Source: Labilibaculum filiforme (GTDB lineage Bacteria > Bacteroidota > Bacteroidia > Bacteroidales > Marinifilaceae). From it: a DNA stretch of 64,000 nucleotides. Location: positions 62,001 to 126,000 of the forward strand of contig NZ_MVDD01000005.1 in NCBI RefSeq assembly GCF_002843315.1. The letters run 5' to 3'. The translations under genes were made by a program, and so were the position numbers. Positions 29,171-40,400 of this stretch are shown piece by piece. Position 1 is the first letter of the stretch. The number at the start of each line of letters is the position of its first letter. The notes beneath the pieces are model-generated. The model saw nothing but the letters and a program-made list of their open reading frames with translations, did not search any database and had not been told where the DNA came from.

Positions 29171-32026
29171 TTACAATTCAACTTGAACTAATTTGCCATT
29201 GTACTTAACTTCTTTGCCTTTGTGGTCATCAAAATTAAAATCTACTTTATTGGTTTCAGACGCAAACACAATAGTAAATATTCGTTCCTGCGGCATTCCT
29301 TCAAACTCACCTTTCCGCTCTCCAATAGTCAGCTTTTGGTCATTTTCAGACCATTTGATTGAGATTGTACTATACTTGCCTTTTTCGTAATTAAAGTTTA
29401 GTCCTTCATCTTCATACAATTCAAACTGAGCATCAGCACCAGTATAAATAACCAACTTTATTGGTGCATTTAACTTTTGGCTGGTGTACTCAATCTCCGG
29501 ACCTACAGGTAAAATTGATCCTGCTTTTACAAAAAGAGGCATCTTTTCATAAGGAGCATCAGCATTAATCGTTTGTCCGCCTTTTAAAAGTGAGCCATTG
29601 TATGCATCATACCAATCGCTTCCCTCAGGTAAATAAACCTGACGCTCACGTGCTTTAAATTTAGAAACCGGACACACCATTATTGAAGGCCCAAACATGT
29701 ATTGATCATCAATATCATTTACCTTGGTATCCTTGGTAAAATCCATTACCAGTGCACGCATAATGGTGTAATCGTCAAAATATACATGTCCTGCCAAAGA
29801 ATAGATATATGGCATTAAACGATATCTCAACTTGTTGTAGTATAATATACTTTGATATGCTTTATGAGATTTGGGTGCAATATTATAAACTTCGCGGTAT
29901 GGATACTGACCATGGGCACGGAATAAGGGCACAAATGCACCAAACTGATACCAACGAGTGTTTAACTCACGCCACTCTTTTAAATCTTCACTTCCTTCTT
30001 TAGCTTTTTCGTAACGTTTTTCAACACAAAAGCCACCAATATCCATTGTCCAATAAGGAATACCCGAAATAGCAAAATTCATTCCTGCTGTAATCTGCGC
30101 TTTCATATCTTCCCATCTCGTTCCAATATCACCGCTCCATGTTGCTGTACTATATCGCTGCAATCCGGCAAAACCAGAGCGAGTTAATAAGAAAACCCGC
30201 TTATTGGGATCTACACTACGCTGTCCGTTATAAATGGCCTTTGCATTCATTAACGCATAGGTATTAAAAAACTCTGTTGATGAGCCGATAGCAGTTGGTG
30301 TCATTAGCTTCTTACGGTATTCCATGCTCGAATTAGATACAATATCTGGTTCAGAAGCATCCATCCACCAGGCATCCATTCCAAAATTATAAATGTTACT
30401 TTTCATCTGATTCCAGAAAAGCTGGCGTGCCTCTTTACAATATGGATCGTAGAATGAGCCAATGTGTCCTTTCCCAATCCAGTCGCGCACACTATCTTTT
30501 ACCGCTTGCTGATACATAAATCCTTTTGCATCGAGTTCCTTATAGTTATCAGTGTTTGTATAAAACTTAGGCCAAACAGAAATCATAGCATGTCCATTCA
30601 TAGCATGAATATCATCCATCATTTTTTGTGGATCGGGAAAACGTGAAGCATCAAATTTATGACTTCCCCACTGATCCTCTTCCCAGTATGACCAGTCGAT
30701 TACAATATTATCAATCGGTATTTTTCGCTTACGAAATTCGGCTAAAGTACCTACTACTTCTTTCTGGGTTTTATAACGTTCACGGCTTTGCCAAAAACCA
30801 TATGCCCAACGAGGCAAAATAGTTGCTTTCCCAGTTAATTGACGGTATCCGCTAATCACCTTGTCCATATTATCGCCATGAATAAAGTAATAATCAAGCT
30901 CTTGTCCCATTTCTGACCAGAGAGCCAATTTACCTTGTTCTTCTGCAGGACGAGGACTTAATGCTTTCAAACTGATATAAGAAATACCACCATCAGGTTT
31001 CCAATCCAATTTAACAGGAACACGTTCTCCTTTTTTAAGTTCAACGGTAAACTTATAAGTATTCGGATTCCATGCTGTTCTCCAACGTTCCCCAACTACT
31101 TCTTTACCACCAATCGAAACACTGGTATATCCGGCATAATACAATTTAAAATGATAAATACCTGATTCCTTGGCTTCAATTTCTCCTTCCCAAACAATTT
31201 TGGAATTATTAAAAGGAAAATCTGCAGGAAACTTCTTCACTGTTTCCAAATTTTCATAATCAATATCTGCTTCATCCCTTTTTGCAAATTCTTCACCCTT
31301 TCCTGTTGTATATGTTGCAGTTAAAGCACCTTCTTTTCCCTCTTTATTGTACAGCTTAAACTGTGACAATTGACCGTAATCATTAGGGTTGCCAAAACGT
31401 GTTAACGAATAATTATCCCAAAGAAGACCGTAATTTTTATTCGAGACAACAAAAGGGATAGATACTTTGGTATTGTACTGATACAACTCCTCATTTTTAC
31501 CTTTGTAGTTCCATTCATCACTTTGGTGCTGACCCAAACCGTAGAACGCCTCATCTTCAGGAGAATCAAAAACCTGTTGAAAAGAATATCCTTTACATCC
31601 ATCAGCTGAAATAGGTGTGAAATTTTTAGATACTCCATCGGCTTCTTTTAAAAGCACATTACCATCCAAATCATAAAATGCGACCTCGCCTGTTGCTAGA
31701 GAAACTTTAGCTTTGATAGTTGCAGTGGAAAGTATTATTTGGTTTTGATCCTCTTCAACGGTATAATCTGTTTTACTCAATTGAGGTAAAACAACCAAAC
31801 TCTCCCTGGAGGGAAATGATTTTTCAGGAGTAGAACTAACGCGAATAATCTCGTCAGAAACAACTTCCAGTTTCACTAATGCCGCATCTGTATTTTCAAT
31901 CTTATTTAGAGAGACAATTATGCCATTGTCTAACTTTTTATATTTGGACTGCGAACAGGAAGTGACTAAAGCCAGCATTCCCAAAACCCCACATAATGCG
32001 ACTATTCGTATTTTCTTAATTATCAT
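29171..32026 (-). CDS. GH31 alpha-xylosidase with PA14 insert (lipoprotein)
   Basis: 951 residues with a lipobox ALVTSC (Cys24). A GH31 N-terminal beta domain is interrupted at about 235-370 by a PA14-like beta domain (GIYHFKLYYAGYTSVSIGG, KPDGGISYISLKAL). The catalytic barrel follows, with nucleophile Asp in WWMDASEPDI and acid/base Asp in WSGDIGTRWEDM. A PA14 insertion at this place is a hallmark of xyloglucan-specific alpha-xylosidases such as CjXyl31A and the Bacteroides ovatus enzyme. It would remove the non-reducing-end xylose. This gene is the strongest pointer to xyloglucan as the substrate. Confidence 0.92.
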   Translation of the reverse strand: MIIKKIRIVALCGVLGMLALVTSCSQSKYKKLDNGIIVSLNKIENTDAALVKLEVVSDEIIRVSSTPEKSFPSRESLVVLPQLSKTDYTVEEDQNQIILSTATIKAKVSLATGEVAFYDLDGNVLLKEADGVSKNFTPISADGCKGYSFQQVFDSPEDEAFYGLGQHQSDEWNYKGKNEELYQYNTKVSIPFVVSNKNYGLLWDNYSLTRFGNPNDYGQLSQFKLYNKEGKEGALTATYTTGKGEEFAKRDEADIDYENLETVKKFPADFPFNNSKIVWEGEIEAKESGIYHFKLYYAGYTSVSIGGKEVVGERWRTAWNPNTYKFTVELKKGERVPVKLDWKPDGGISYISLKALSPRPAEEQGKLALWSEMGQELDYYFIHGDNMDKVISGYRQLTGKATILPRWAYGFWQSRERYKTQKEVVGTLAEFRKRKIPIDNIVIDWSYWEEDQWGSHKFDASRFPDPQKMMDDIHAMNGHAMISVWPKFYTNTDNYKELDAKGFMYQQAVKDSVRDWIGKGHIGSFYDPYCKEARQLFWNQMKSNIYNFGMDAWWMDASEPDIVSNSSMEYRKKLMTPTAIGSSTEFFNTYALMNAKAIYNGQRSVDPNKRVFLLTRSGFAGLQRYSTATWSGDIGTRWEDMKAQITAGMNFAISGIPYWTMDIGGFCVEKRYEKAKEGSEDLKEWRELNTRWYQFGAFVPLFRAHGQYPYREVYNIAPKSHKAYQSILYYNKLRYRLMPYIYSLAGHVYFDDYTIMRALVMDFTKDTKVNDIDDQYMFGPSIMVCPVSKFKARERQVYLPEGSDWYDAYNGSLLKGGQTINADAPYEKMPLFVKAGSILPVGPEIEYTSQKLNAPIKLVIYTGADAQFELYEDEGLNFNYEKGKYSTISIKWSENDQKLTIGERKGEFEGMPQERIFTIVFASETNKVDFNFDDHKGKEVKYNGKLVQVEL

Positions 32027-32112
32027 TATATTTTGTTTTAAATTCTTCTACAAGCACTATTATTAAAATAGATAAAAACTAGATTATTGAGTTTGCTAAT
32101 AGTGAGCAACAT

Positions 32113-33795
32113 CTAATTTCCAGCACCTTCAATTATAGCGTCAATAGCATCAGAATGAACTTCATTACCAGTACTCCTGTCGAACAAACCAAAGCTATTA
32201 TTACCCGTACCTCCATTATCCCAAATAAAAGGAATCATTCCGTTTGCTTTAGCTGCGCTTGTAACTATTTTCAAATAATTATTCCTTGATTCAATATGAG
32301 TTGTTAATGCATCTCCTGTCAAATCAGCACGTAACATGGCTCCGTATTCGCCTAAGATTACAGGAATACCTTTATCTGCATACTTGGTTTTCATGGCTCC
32401 AAATTGTTCATTTAGGTAGTCTTCTTGTCCATAACTGGAAACATCTGTATAGCCAGCTCCCCATTGGGTTTTGAAACCGCTTTCTTCCTGTCCGCAAAAA
32501 TCCCAAGGATCATAATAGTGTACTTCAAGCATTAACCGATCTGCAACTTCATCGGTAGGCATTTCATGAAAATTAACTCCATGAGCAATGTTGGTATTAT
32601 AAGTTTGAACCACTAAGTTTCGGTAGGCATTCTTTCCTCCTGTAGATCGAACAGCATCAACAAATTTTTGATTAAATGATTGCTGAACAATAATGTTTTC
32701 GGTTGAAGGTGTACCATAATCAGCATGCACTTCATTGGTTCCTGCAAATAGTAAGTGCTCATCATATTCTCTGAAATACACAGCAATTTGTTGCCAAAGG
32801 GCATATTGTTCTTTATTTATTTCGTCTTGTTTATCGTAAGTTGGATTGTTCTCTAACCATCCACCATCCCAGTGGATGTTTAAGATAGCATACATTTCAT
32901 TTTCGTAACAATAATCAACCACTTCTTTTACTCTGACAAACCAAGCATCCGAGACCCTGTAAGTTTCTCTATCAGTAATATAAGAATCCCATGCGCATGG
33001 AATACGAATTGCATTAAACCCAGCAGCCTTAACTCCATCTATTAGTTGCTTGGAAACAACCGGATTTCCCCAGCCTGTTTCTCCTCCGGTTACCTCCAAA
33101 GAGTTTCCAATATTCCATCCAGCTATCATTTTACCGGCTAAAGTCACGGCATCACTTTCAACACCGGTTTTGTCAGCAGGAATGTTCACATCGATTCCAT
33201 TTTGATTAATCGTTGCAATTTCAGTAATATCATCTAAAGTAAATTTGATGCTGCCTTCCCGTGCGATAAAAGATTCATTTGCACTTATGATAAAGGTCTG
33301 AGATCCATCAACTATACTTTTTGCTTCTTTCTTTGTAATCCAATCTCCGTCAATAGCAATTTCTACCGTTCCTGATGTTTGAAACCCGATACTTAACTCC
33401 TGGTTATCAGCAGTAAGGCTGAAAACACTTTGTTTTAGTAATAATGCATAATCCGGAGCCTGAACCACCTGAATTTCTTTAATCAGGTTATCTGCTTTTA
33501 CTGTAAGAGTAGCTGATCTTTCATCGGTATCAGCATTTGCCTCAACAGCAACTTGAACGGGATTTGTTGCGGCTCCTCCAAATTCAGGCGTAACTTTACA
33601 CCACGATTCTGAACTTTCGATCGTCCAATCCACATTACTTTTAACATGAATGGTTTTTGTTTCCCCGGCTTTTGTTATATCCAGCTTATCAACAGAAACT
33701 ACCAATTCCGGATCCACACTGGTTTCATCCTTCGAACACCCTCCAAAAACCATTAACCCAATTAAAATGGATAGTAACATATGGTGTAATTTCAT
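32113..33795 (-). CDS. GH5_4-like endo-xyloglucanase/endoglucanase with BACON domains
   Basis: I start at ATG 33795, since the resulting N-terminus (MKLHHMLLSILIGLMVFGGC) is a proper lipoprotein signal; an upstream ATG at 33831 adds 12 unlikely residues. Two BACON-type beta domains (about 30-115 and 120-200) hold the enzyme away from the membrane. The GH5 barrel shows RIPCAWDSY, acid/base Glu in FAGTNEVHADY and nucleophile Glu in VILGEYGAML. Domain order matches the surface xyloglucanase BoGH5A. It would make the first cuts in the polymer outside the cell. Confidence 0.9.
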   Translation of the reverse strand: MKLHHMLLSILIGLMVFGGCSKDETSVDPELVVSVDKLDITKAGETKTIHVKSNVDWTIESSESWCKVTPEFGGAATNPVQVAVEANADTDERSATLTVKADNLIKEIQVVQAPDYALLLKQSVFSLTADNQELSIGFQTSGTVEIAIDGDWITKKEAKSIVDGSQTFIISANESFIAREGSIKFTLDDITEIATINQNGIDVNIPADKTGVESDAVTLAGKMIAGWNIGNSLEVTGGETGWGNPVVSKQLIDGVKAAGFNAIRIPCAWDSYITDRETYRVSDAWFVRVKEVVDYCYENEMYAILNIHWDGGWLENNPTYDKQDEINKEQYALWQQIAVYFREYDEHLLFAGTNEVHADYGTPSTENIIVQQSFNQKFVDAVRSTGGKNAYRNLVVQTYNTNIAHGVNFHEMPTDEVADRLMLEVHYYDPWDFCGQEESGFKTQWGAGYTDVSSYGQEDYLNEQFGAMKTKYADKGIPVILGEYGAMLRADLTGDALTTHIESRNNYLKIVTSAAKANGMIPFIWDNGGTGNNSFGLFDRSTGNEVHSDAIDAIIEGAGN

Positions 33796-33879
33796 TGTTT
33801 GTAATTTTGATTTAAAACTAATCCCGCCCACAATGGGGCGAGATTAGTTTAATTATTATTAGATCTATATGACCATCGA

Positions 33880-35733
33880 TCAATACATTACAACTTTATC
33901 CACTGTTACTGAAACTGCAGTAAGATCCGATAAGTCTGGTATTAAATCAACAACATCCACACAAAACACAAGAGCTGTTTCGTAAGGACTTGAAGGAGTC
34001 CAGCTTACGGTATAGGTTCCATCTCCAGTAATTGTTGTTTCACCAGCACCAGTTCCATCCCCCCAATCTGAAATAGACCAATCAGCATCAGCCATCTGAA
34101 TAGCTGTTTTGTAGCTTCCTGCTGCACCGTCAAGCAGAGTGATCCCCTGAAGTGTAAAAGTAATTTCAATGCTATTTTCAAATACAACATCAGCTGGAAC
34201 TACAGGAGGAGCAGATTGTGTGTCTCCATATTCATTATAAATTTCTATCCGGAACTTATCATTATTATCTTCCAGATTACCAAACAATAATTTTGTATTG
34301 TCGACATCCAATTCCGTTCCTGATGCATCAGCCTCTGAATTACCCATTTGTGGAACTAACTTATAACACATATATTCTGGCTTTTCTGTTGATAAAGCAC
34401 CAACCCACATTCCGGTTACATCGCCTGAAAGATTTTTTTCAATTGAAAGAATTCTCCATTGATTTTCTGCAGTTGTAGATAAATTCACCCATGAGCAGAT
34501 ATTAAACTCAGGAGTAACACCTGAAAATGTATATATTCCTTTCTCATCTAACTCAAATGTTCCACTTGATTCTGTGCCGTCAGGCAATACCATTTCTACA
34601 GTATTATCTTGAGAATTAGTTGTTAATGAAAAATTACTATAAGTCTCTGGAATAGTAGCATTAAAACCTGTCCAATCAGGATATGTTTCAGGTGAAACCC
34701 AATCGCCATTCATTAAGGAACCATCTAAATTCGCCCAATTAAAAGGAGTTTCAGGAGATAATACCCATTTAATATCATAACTCACTACTTTAGCAACATC
34801 ATCCTGCCATCCATCAGGTAAAATTGGTTCAGGATCTGGTAAATCTTCCGGCACATAATTCTCCGCGTATTCATCAGAAACAAAATTCCAAACATACAGG
34901 TAATCTCCTTCATCATTTGTTCTTCTTACGCCAACCATCAACTGATTTTCTGTTAGCTCCAAAATAGCCAAATTCTGGTTCCAGTTAGTTGCATTGGCAA
35001 TAAAGTTGTTGGAACGAAGAATGGTAGCATCTGTAGTAGTTATAGTATGATTATCTACATCCAGTGAAAAAGTTCCTTCCTCATCCACTCCTTCGGTAAC
35101 TTTATGTGTAGTTATCTCAGCACCGTCAATCAGGCTAAAAGTCATTCTACTGTCTTTATCAGCTTCTTCTATAATCCATTCATTACCAACCCATGCAGGA
35201 GCCCATCCAATTGAGGCAGTACCGGCTTGCCATTCATCCCAAGTTGTTTGAGGTTCACAATAAGTTAAAGGTCCTGCAGCAAGGCCATAAGAACCATAAT
35301 CCAGTCGCCACGTTTTTTCATGTCCGACACCTCCAGTTAAATTAGTCCATAGTATATGATCAACGAAACCAGAATAGAATTCATCAATTACAAATTCTGC
35401 AGAATCGGCGGCAAACACAACACCGCCTCTTGTATTCACACCAAAAAGAACCTTATAAACACCTGGAAATGCAATCTTTAACGTATCCTTTTGCGTTTGA
35501 CTTCTTCCTTGAGGATGACTCCATAAAGACTGATAATTTGATTCCATCAAACTTGTTAAATAAACGATATTTGGATTTTCAGTATCATGTGTTATCGTAT
35601 AGGCTATGCCTTCCACCAAATCTTCAGATTTGATATCGGTTTTTTCCAGATCGTATTTATCAGGTGTACAACTCGTATACACTACAGCTGATAGAATCAG
35701 AAATGTTAATAAATTATATAGTTTTTTCATCAT
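33880..35733 (-). CDS. Surface glycan-binding lipoprotein (SGBP-like)
   Basis: 617 residues with a lipoprotein signal (SAVVYTSC, Cys21). The N-terminal part (FPGVYKVLFGVNTRGG) resembles a PKD-like domain. The remainder is built of beta domains rich in Trp and Asp with two similar blocks: WRLDYGSYG...TFSLID and WVLSPETPFNW...FSLTTN. No catalytic residues are recognisable. The position directly after susC-susD and before the surface endoglucanase is where surface glycan-binding proteins are found. Family not firmly recognised; the binding role rests on position and lipidation. Confidence 0.65.
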   Translation of the reverse strand: MMKKLYNLLTFLILSAVVYTSCTPDKYDLEKTDIKSEDLVEGIAYTITHDTENPNIVYLTSLMESNYQSLWSHPQGRSQTQKDTLKIAFPGVYKVLFGVNTRGGVVFAADSAEFVIDEFYSGFVDHILWTNLTGGVGHEKTWRLDYGSYGLAAGPLTYCEPQTTWDEWQAGTASIGWAPAWVGNEWIIEEADKDSRMTFSLIDGAEITTHKVTEGVDEEGTFSLDVDNHTITTTDATILRSNNFIANATNWNQNLAILELTENQLMVGVRRTNDEGDYLYVWNFVSDEYAENYVPEDLPDPEPILPDGWQDDVAKVVSYDIKWVLSPETPFNWANLDGSLMNGDWVSPETYPDWTGFNATIPETYSNFSLTTNSQDNTVEMVLPDGTESSGTFELDEKGIYTFSGVTPEFNICSWVNLSTTAENQWRILSIEKNLSGDVTGMWVGALSTEKPEYMCYKLVPQMGNSEADASGTELDVDNTKLLFGNLEDNNDKFRIEIYNEYGDTQSAPPVVPADVVFENSIEITFTLQGITLLDGAAGSYKTAIQMADADWSISDWGDGTGAGETTITGDGTYTVSWTPSSPYETALVFCVDVVDLIPDLSDLTAVSVTVDKVVMY

Positions 35734-35751
35734 ATTATATTTTTAAAACTA

Positions 35752-37383
35752 CTACCATCCTGCATTTTGCTTTAAAACACCATTCGAAAGAGTAATTTGT
35801 GTATTTGGAATTTGCATAAAACCATTTGTTTTTTTGATGTTTGCCTCTGTGATTGTAATAAAATCAGACACATTAGCACTTAATACCTCTGTATTATTTT
35901 CTGCAATTGCAGCGGCAGCCACATCAATTCCCTGACGCAATAAATCCCAATATCTTATTCCTTCAAAAGCAAACTCTACCCTACGTTCTGCCATAATGGC
36001 TTCCTTCGTTACGGTTTTAGTACCTAAACCTGCCCGTCCTCTCACTTCATCAAAATATGTTTGAGCCTTTGCACTGCCCAATTCAGCAGCCATCAATAAA
36101 ACATCAGAATAACGCATCACGATAAAATCCTGAAATTGTGAAATTTGGTTATCACCCTCACCTAAACCGTCAACAATATTAGTTCCATCAGGAAGGGCAA
36201 GAGGTATGTACTTTTTATTACAATATCCGGTATATTCCCTCCACTTGGATAGATCAACATCTTCTATCACACCTTCAGAAACCATATCAATAACCGATGC
36301 AGTTTTCCGCTGATCATCAGTATCAAAACTCTGAGCGGTTTTTGGATTTACGGTGCATAATCCCCATCCGTAACCATAAGGCGAAGAAGTAGTTTCTCTT
36401 AATCCCATCATCACCAACCATCTGTTTCCATCAACATTACCATTATAATCGGAAGTATAATTGAATTTTTGTGTAAATACTGCTTCAGAGTTTCCTCTTC
36501 CGGCCCAAGTACTTGCTAAAGTATTATCTTCAGATACTGGTGTAGTCGAGGCTGCTTCCCAAAGATTTTTGTATTCCGAAACTAATGAAAAACCTCCTTC
36601 GTCGATCACATTCTCAAGTCCTTCCAACACATAAGCTTTATCAACCACTCCTTCTAAGTCAGCAGTACCATAATAACCTGTATAAAATAAGAATACTCTT
36701 CCCAACACGGCTTTTGCAGCCCATTGAGTAGCCCGTCCGTCATTTGCTGTCGCCCATGAAAGGGAGTAAGCCGGCTGATTGATATTTTCAGCAGCAAACT
36801 TTAAATCTTCTGCAATTACTTTATAAATAGCTGCCGGTTCCGATTGCGGCACATTATCGGTAGTTGGTTCAAGCAACAAGGGCACTTTATTGAACAATCG
36901 TGCCAAATCGAAATACAATACCGCACGTAAATAACGAGTCTCACCTTCTATTCTGTTACGAGTATCTTCTTTTCCTTCCCAGCTAATACCATCCAGTTTC
37001 GTTAGCAACTTATTACAACGAAAAATTCCAGCATAATAGGATTTCCATGTCTCGTTAAAAATATCGTTGTAGGAAGGTGCCTGACTTAAATCAAATCGAT
37101 CTAAAAGTTGATTGTTTCGATCATCCCCCGCACCTGCTCCACCAAAACATTCATCTGATAGAAGCTCTGAAGCTATGTAGAAAGCTGTTCCTCCATCGGA
37201 TGTTGTTCTCTGATATCCGTCGTAACAACCGACCAAAGCCATTTCAAAATCAGCCTCTGTTTTGTAAAAGTTACTATCAAAAATGGAGGTCTCCGGTTCT
37301 ACATCCAGGAATGATTCTGAGCAAGAGAATAATCCCAGACCCGCCATTCCTAATGTTAGAATATTTAATTTTATTTTGTTCAT
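35752..37383 (-). CDS. SusD-like surface glycan-binding lipoprotein
   Basis: 543 residues, lipobox GLFSC (Cys21). SusD/RagB fold: TPR helices (ETRYLRAVLYFDLARLFNKVP) and the C-terminal pattern ERRVEFAFEGIRYWDLLRQG. Starts 21 bp after susC. It forms the lid of the SusC barrel and binds xyloglucan or its oligosaccharides at the surface. The length is normal for a glycan SusD. Confidence 0.95.
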   Translation of the reverse strand: MNKIKLNILTLGMAGLGLFSCSESFLDVEPETSIFDSNFYKTEADFEMALVGCYDGYQRTTSDGGTAFYIASELLSDECFGGAGAGDDRNNQLLDRFDLSQAPSYNDIFNETWKSYYAGIFRCNKLLTKLDGISWEGKEDTRNRIEGETRYLRAVLYFDLARLFNKVPLLLEPTTDNVPQSEPAAIYKVIAEDLKFAAENINQPAYSLSWATANDGRATQWAAKAVLGRVFLFYTGYYGTADLEGVVDKAYVLEGLENVIDEGGFSLVSEYKNLWEAASTTPVSEDNTLASTWAGRGNSEAVFTQKFNYTSDYNGNVDGNRWLVMMGLRETTSSPYGYGWGLCTVNPKTAQSFDTDDQRKTASVIDMVSEGVIEDVDLSKWREYTGYCNKKYIPLALPDGTNIVDGLGEGDNQISQFQDFIVMRYSDVLLMAAELGSAKAQTYFDEVRGRAGLGTKTVTKEAIMAERRVEFAFEGIRYWDLLRQGIDVAAAAIAENNTEVLSANVSDFITITEANIKKTNGFMQIPNTQITLSNGVLKQNAGW

Positions 37384-37404
37384 AATTCTAAATCTTTATC
37401 AACA

Positions 37405-40400
37405 TTAAAACTTAAGATTAACACCTATCAGGAAAGTACGAGGACGTGGGTAGTATCCCAAATCAACACCCGACACCCAACTTTCTGTTCCATATCCTAT
37501 TTCCGGATCCATACCATCATACTTTGTAAAGGTAAAGGCGTTCTGAACAGCGGCATATAATCTTAACTGACTGAATAGTGAGTTTTGAGTTAATCTGCTA
37601 AAATCATATCCCAGTGCAATATTGCTAATTCGCAAGAAGTCTCCATTTTGAATATAAAGATCAGAGAATTGCCAGTTTACATTAGTTTCTGAAACACGTG
37701 GCATGTTATTGGAGGTTCCTTCACCAGTCCAGCGCTGCAATATGGCTGTTGTGTAATTGGCTTTCTTATTTCCCTGGTTCCGGTACGACTGTACAATTTC
37801 ATTACCTACAACACCATTAGCAGAAATTGCCAAATCAAATCCTTTGTAGTCCAAATTAAGATTAAAGCCATAAGTCAAATCGGGAATACCACTACCTAAA
37901 TCTATTTTATCGTCAGAATTTACAATTCCATCTTTATCCTGATCTACATATTTCACATCGCCTGGTTTTACGCCGTCCTGCAAAATCCCATTGCCCGCAT
38001 CGCGCCAGGCTTGTATCTCAGCTTCATTTTGGAATATCCCTGCTGTTTCATAGCCCCAGAAATATCCAATAGCATGACCATTCTCAGCCCGGTAAAACTC
38101 CGGTGAATTATCATACAACATATTTGATAAGCCATGAATAATTCCATCATCAGTAGGAATTTGTCCCACCTCGTTTTTATTATAAGCTCCATTAACACCT
38201 ATATGGTAGTGTAAATCTCCTATATTATCAGACCATGACAAGGCTAACTCAATCCCGGTATTTTTAACATCACCACCATTAATAACAGGAGCAGATGCGC
38301 CTGCAGTTGCTAAAATTGGTGCTGTAACCAGCCAGTCCTTAGTTGTTTTTACATAAAAATCAGCATTAACACCCAAACGACTATTCATAAAATAAGCATC
38401 TACACCAATATTGGTTTGTTCTGAGGTTTCCCACTTTACATTCGGGTTGGATAATCTACTTGGATAAGCTCCCGGTGTATTTACCAATGCAGTACCAAAC
38501 ACATAATTAGCCGCTGGATCAGATCCTGAAAAATTAGTTGATGTATTAATAGGTGCTGCATATTGAAAATCATCAATAGACTGGTTCCCTACTTGTCCCC
38601 AACTTACGCGAACCTTTAAAAAGTCCATCCACTCATTAGCACCTTCCATAAACGACTCATTTGTTGCTACCCAACCTGCTGAAACAGATGGAAAATATCC
38701 CCAACGATTTCCTTTGGTAAACTTTGATGAAGCATCTGCACGCAAAGTCGCATTTAGCATATATTTCTCTTTGTAGTTGTATCCCAAACGACCAAAATAG
38801 GATTGACGACGTGATTTTACCGCCGGTCCACCTCCAACTGTACGTTTCTCAATAACTCCTTTTACGTCACCAGTTTCCGGATCTTTATCTAACTCTGCTT
38901 GTCCACTTGTATTATTAAGATAAGCTCCTCCGAAATTGTTAAACTGTGAGAGCAAATCCCAGTTCGAAGCATTTAAATCACTTCCCTGAAATCGAACAAC
39001 TTCCATACCTGCCAACACATCAAACTTATGCACTTCATTAATATCAAAACTATAACTTGCTGTATTGGTCCAAGTCATGGTATGTCCTTTACTCATACTT
39101 TGATTCACTGTAGTGTGATCATTGTTGTACGAATAAATAGAGAACTGATACAATGGTGAATAACTTCTATATTCAGAAGCATAATAGTTAAAACCAAACA
39201 ATGATTTGATTTTTAAATTTTTAACAGGCTCTAACTCCGCATAAATATCAGCAAGCATCTTTTGCTGATCATTAGCATTTTTATTGTTAGTCATTAATGC
39301 TCCGTAAGGATTACCATCGCCAGTATTCCATTGTGAATTAGATGTGTCGTTATAAGGACTCTCATAAATATTATTATCACTATAAACTGGTGATAAAGGA
39401 GACGTACCAAACGCACCTCTTAAGCTATTGCTGTATTGATTGCCAACTGCAACTCCATTATTCTTAATATAATTGAAGTTCATATGCTGCCCAATCTTTA
39501 AAATATTTTCATACAATTTGTGCTCTGTATTAACACGGAATCCATATCGTTCATAATTCGATACATCAGATCCGCCAACAACACCTTCCTGATCAATATA
39601 GGATAAGGAAATAGCATAAACAGAAGCATCTGTTCCTCCGGTAATTCCAAGTGAATAATTCTCAGTTACAGCATTGTCATCAAACATTTGATTCACCCAA
39701 TCGGTATCGGCCCCACCTTCAAAAACACTTGCATCGTACAAAGCAGACCCTGAGTTTAAGGCTTGCTCCTGCATGATTGAAATGTATTCATTACTGTTCA
39801 GCATATCAGTGGTTCTTGCTACATTTTGCACACCATAATAAGCATCAAAGGAAATTTGAGCCTTTCCTGCTTTTCCTTGTTTTGTAGTAACCAAAACTAC
39901 ACCATTAGCGGCCTGAGAACCATAAATGGCGGCAGACGCAGCATCTTTTAACACATCCAGACTTTCAATATCCGAAGCATTAACCGTTGTGATATCTCCT
40001 TGAACTCCATCAATAATATAGAGTGGTTGAGAGTCCCCAACCGTACCAATACCCCGAATTGTTACTCTCATGTCAGATCCTGGTTGCCCAGAAGTAGACG
40101 CAATATTAACACCGGCCGTTTGCCCCTGCATGGCTTGTAAAGGGTTAGTTGCATTTTGCTTTTGAATTGCATCTCCCTTCATCTGAGAAGTAGCACCAGT
40201 CACTAATTTTTTCTGTTGAACACCATAACCAACAACAATTACTTCATCAAGGTTGGATACATCTTCAACCAATATAATATTTACTACCTGCTGATTGGAA
40301 ATAAGAACTTCTTGAGATCTAAAACCAATAAAAGAAAAAACTACGACATCGTTTTCGTTAACTTGAATAGAAAAGTTTCCATCGATATCGGTACTTCCAC

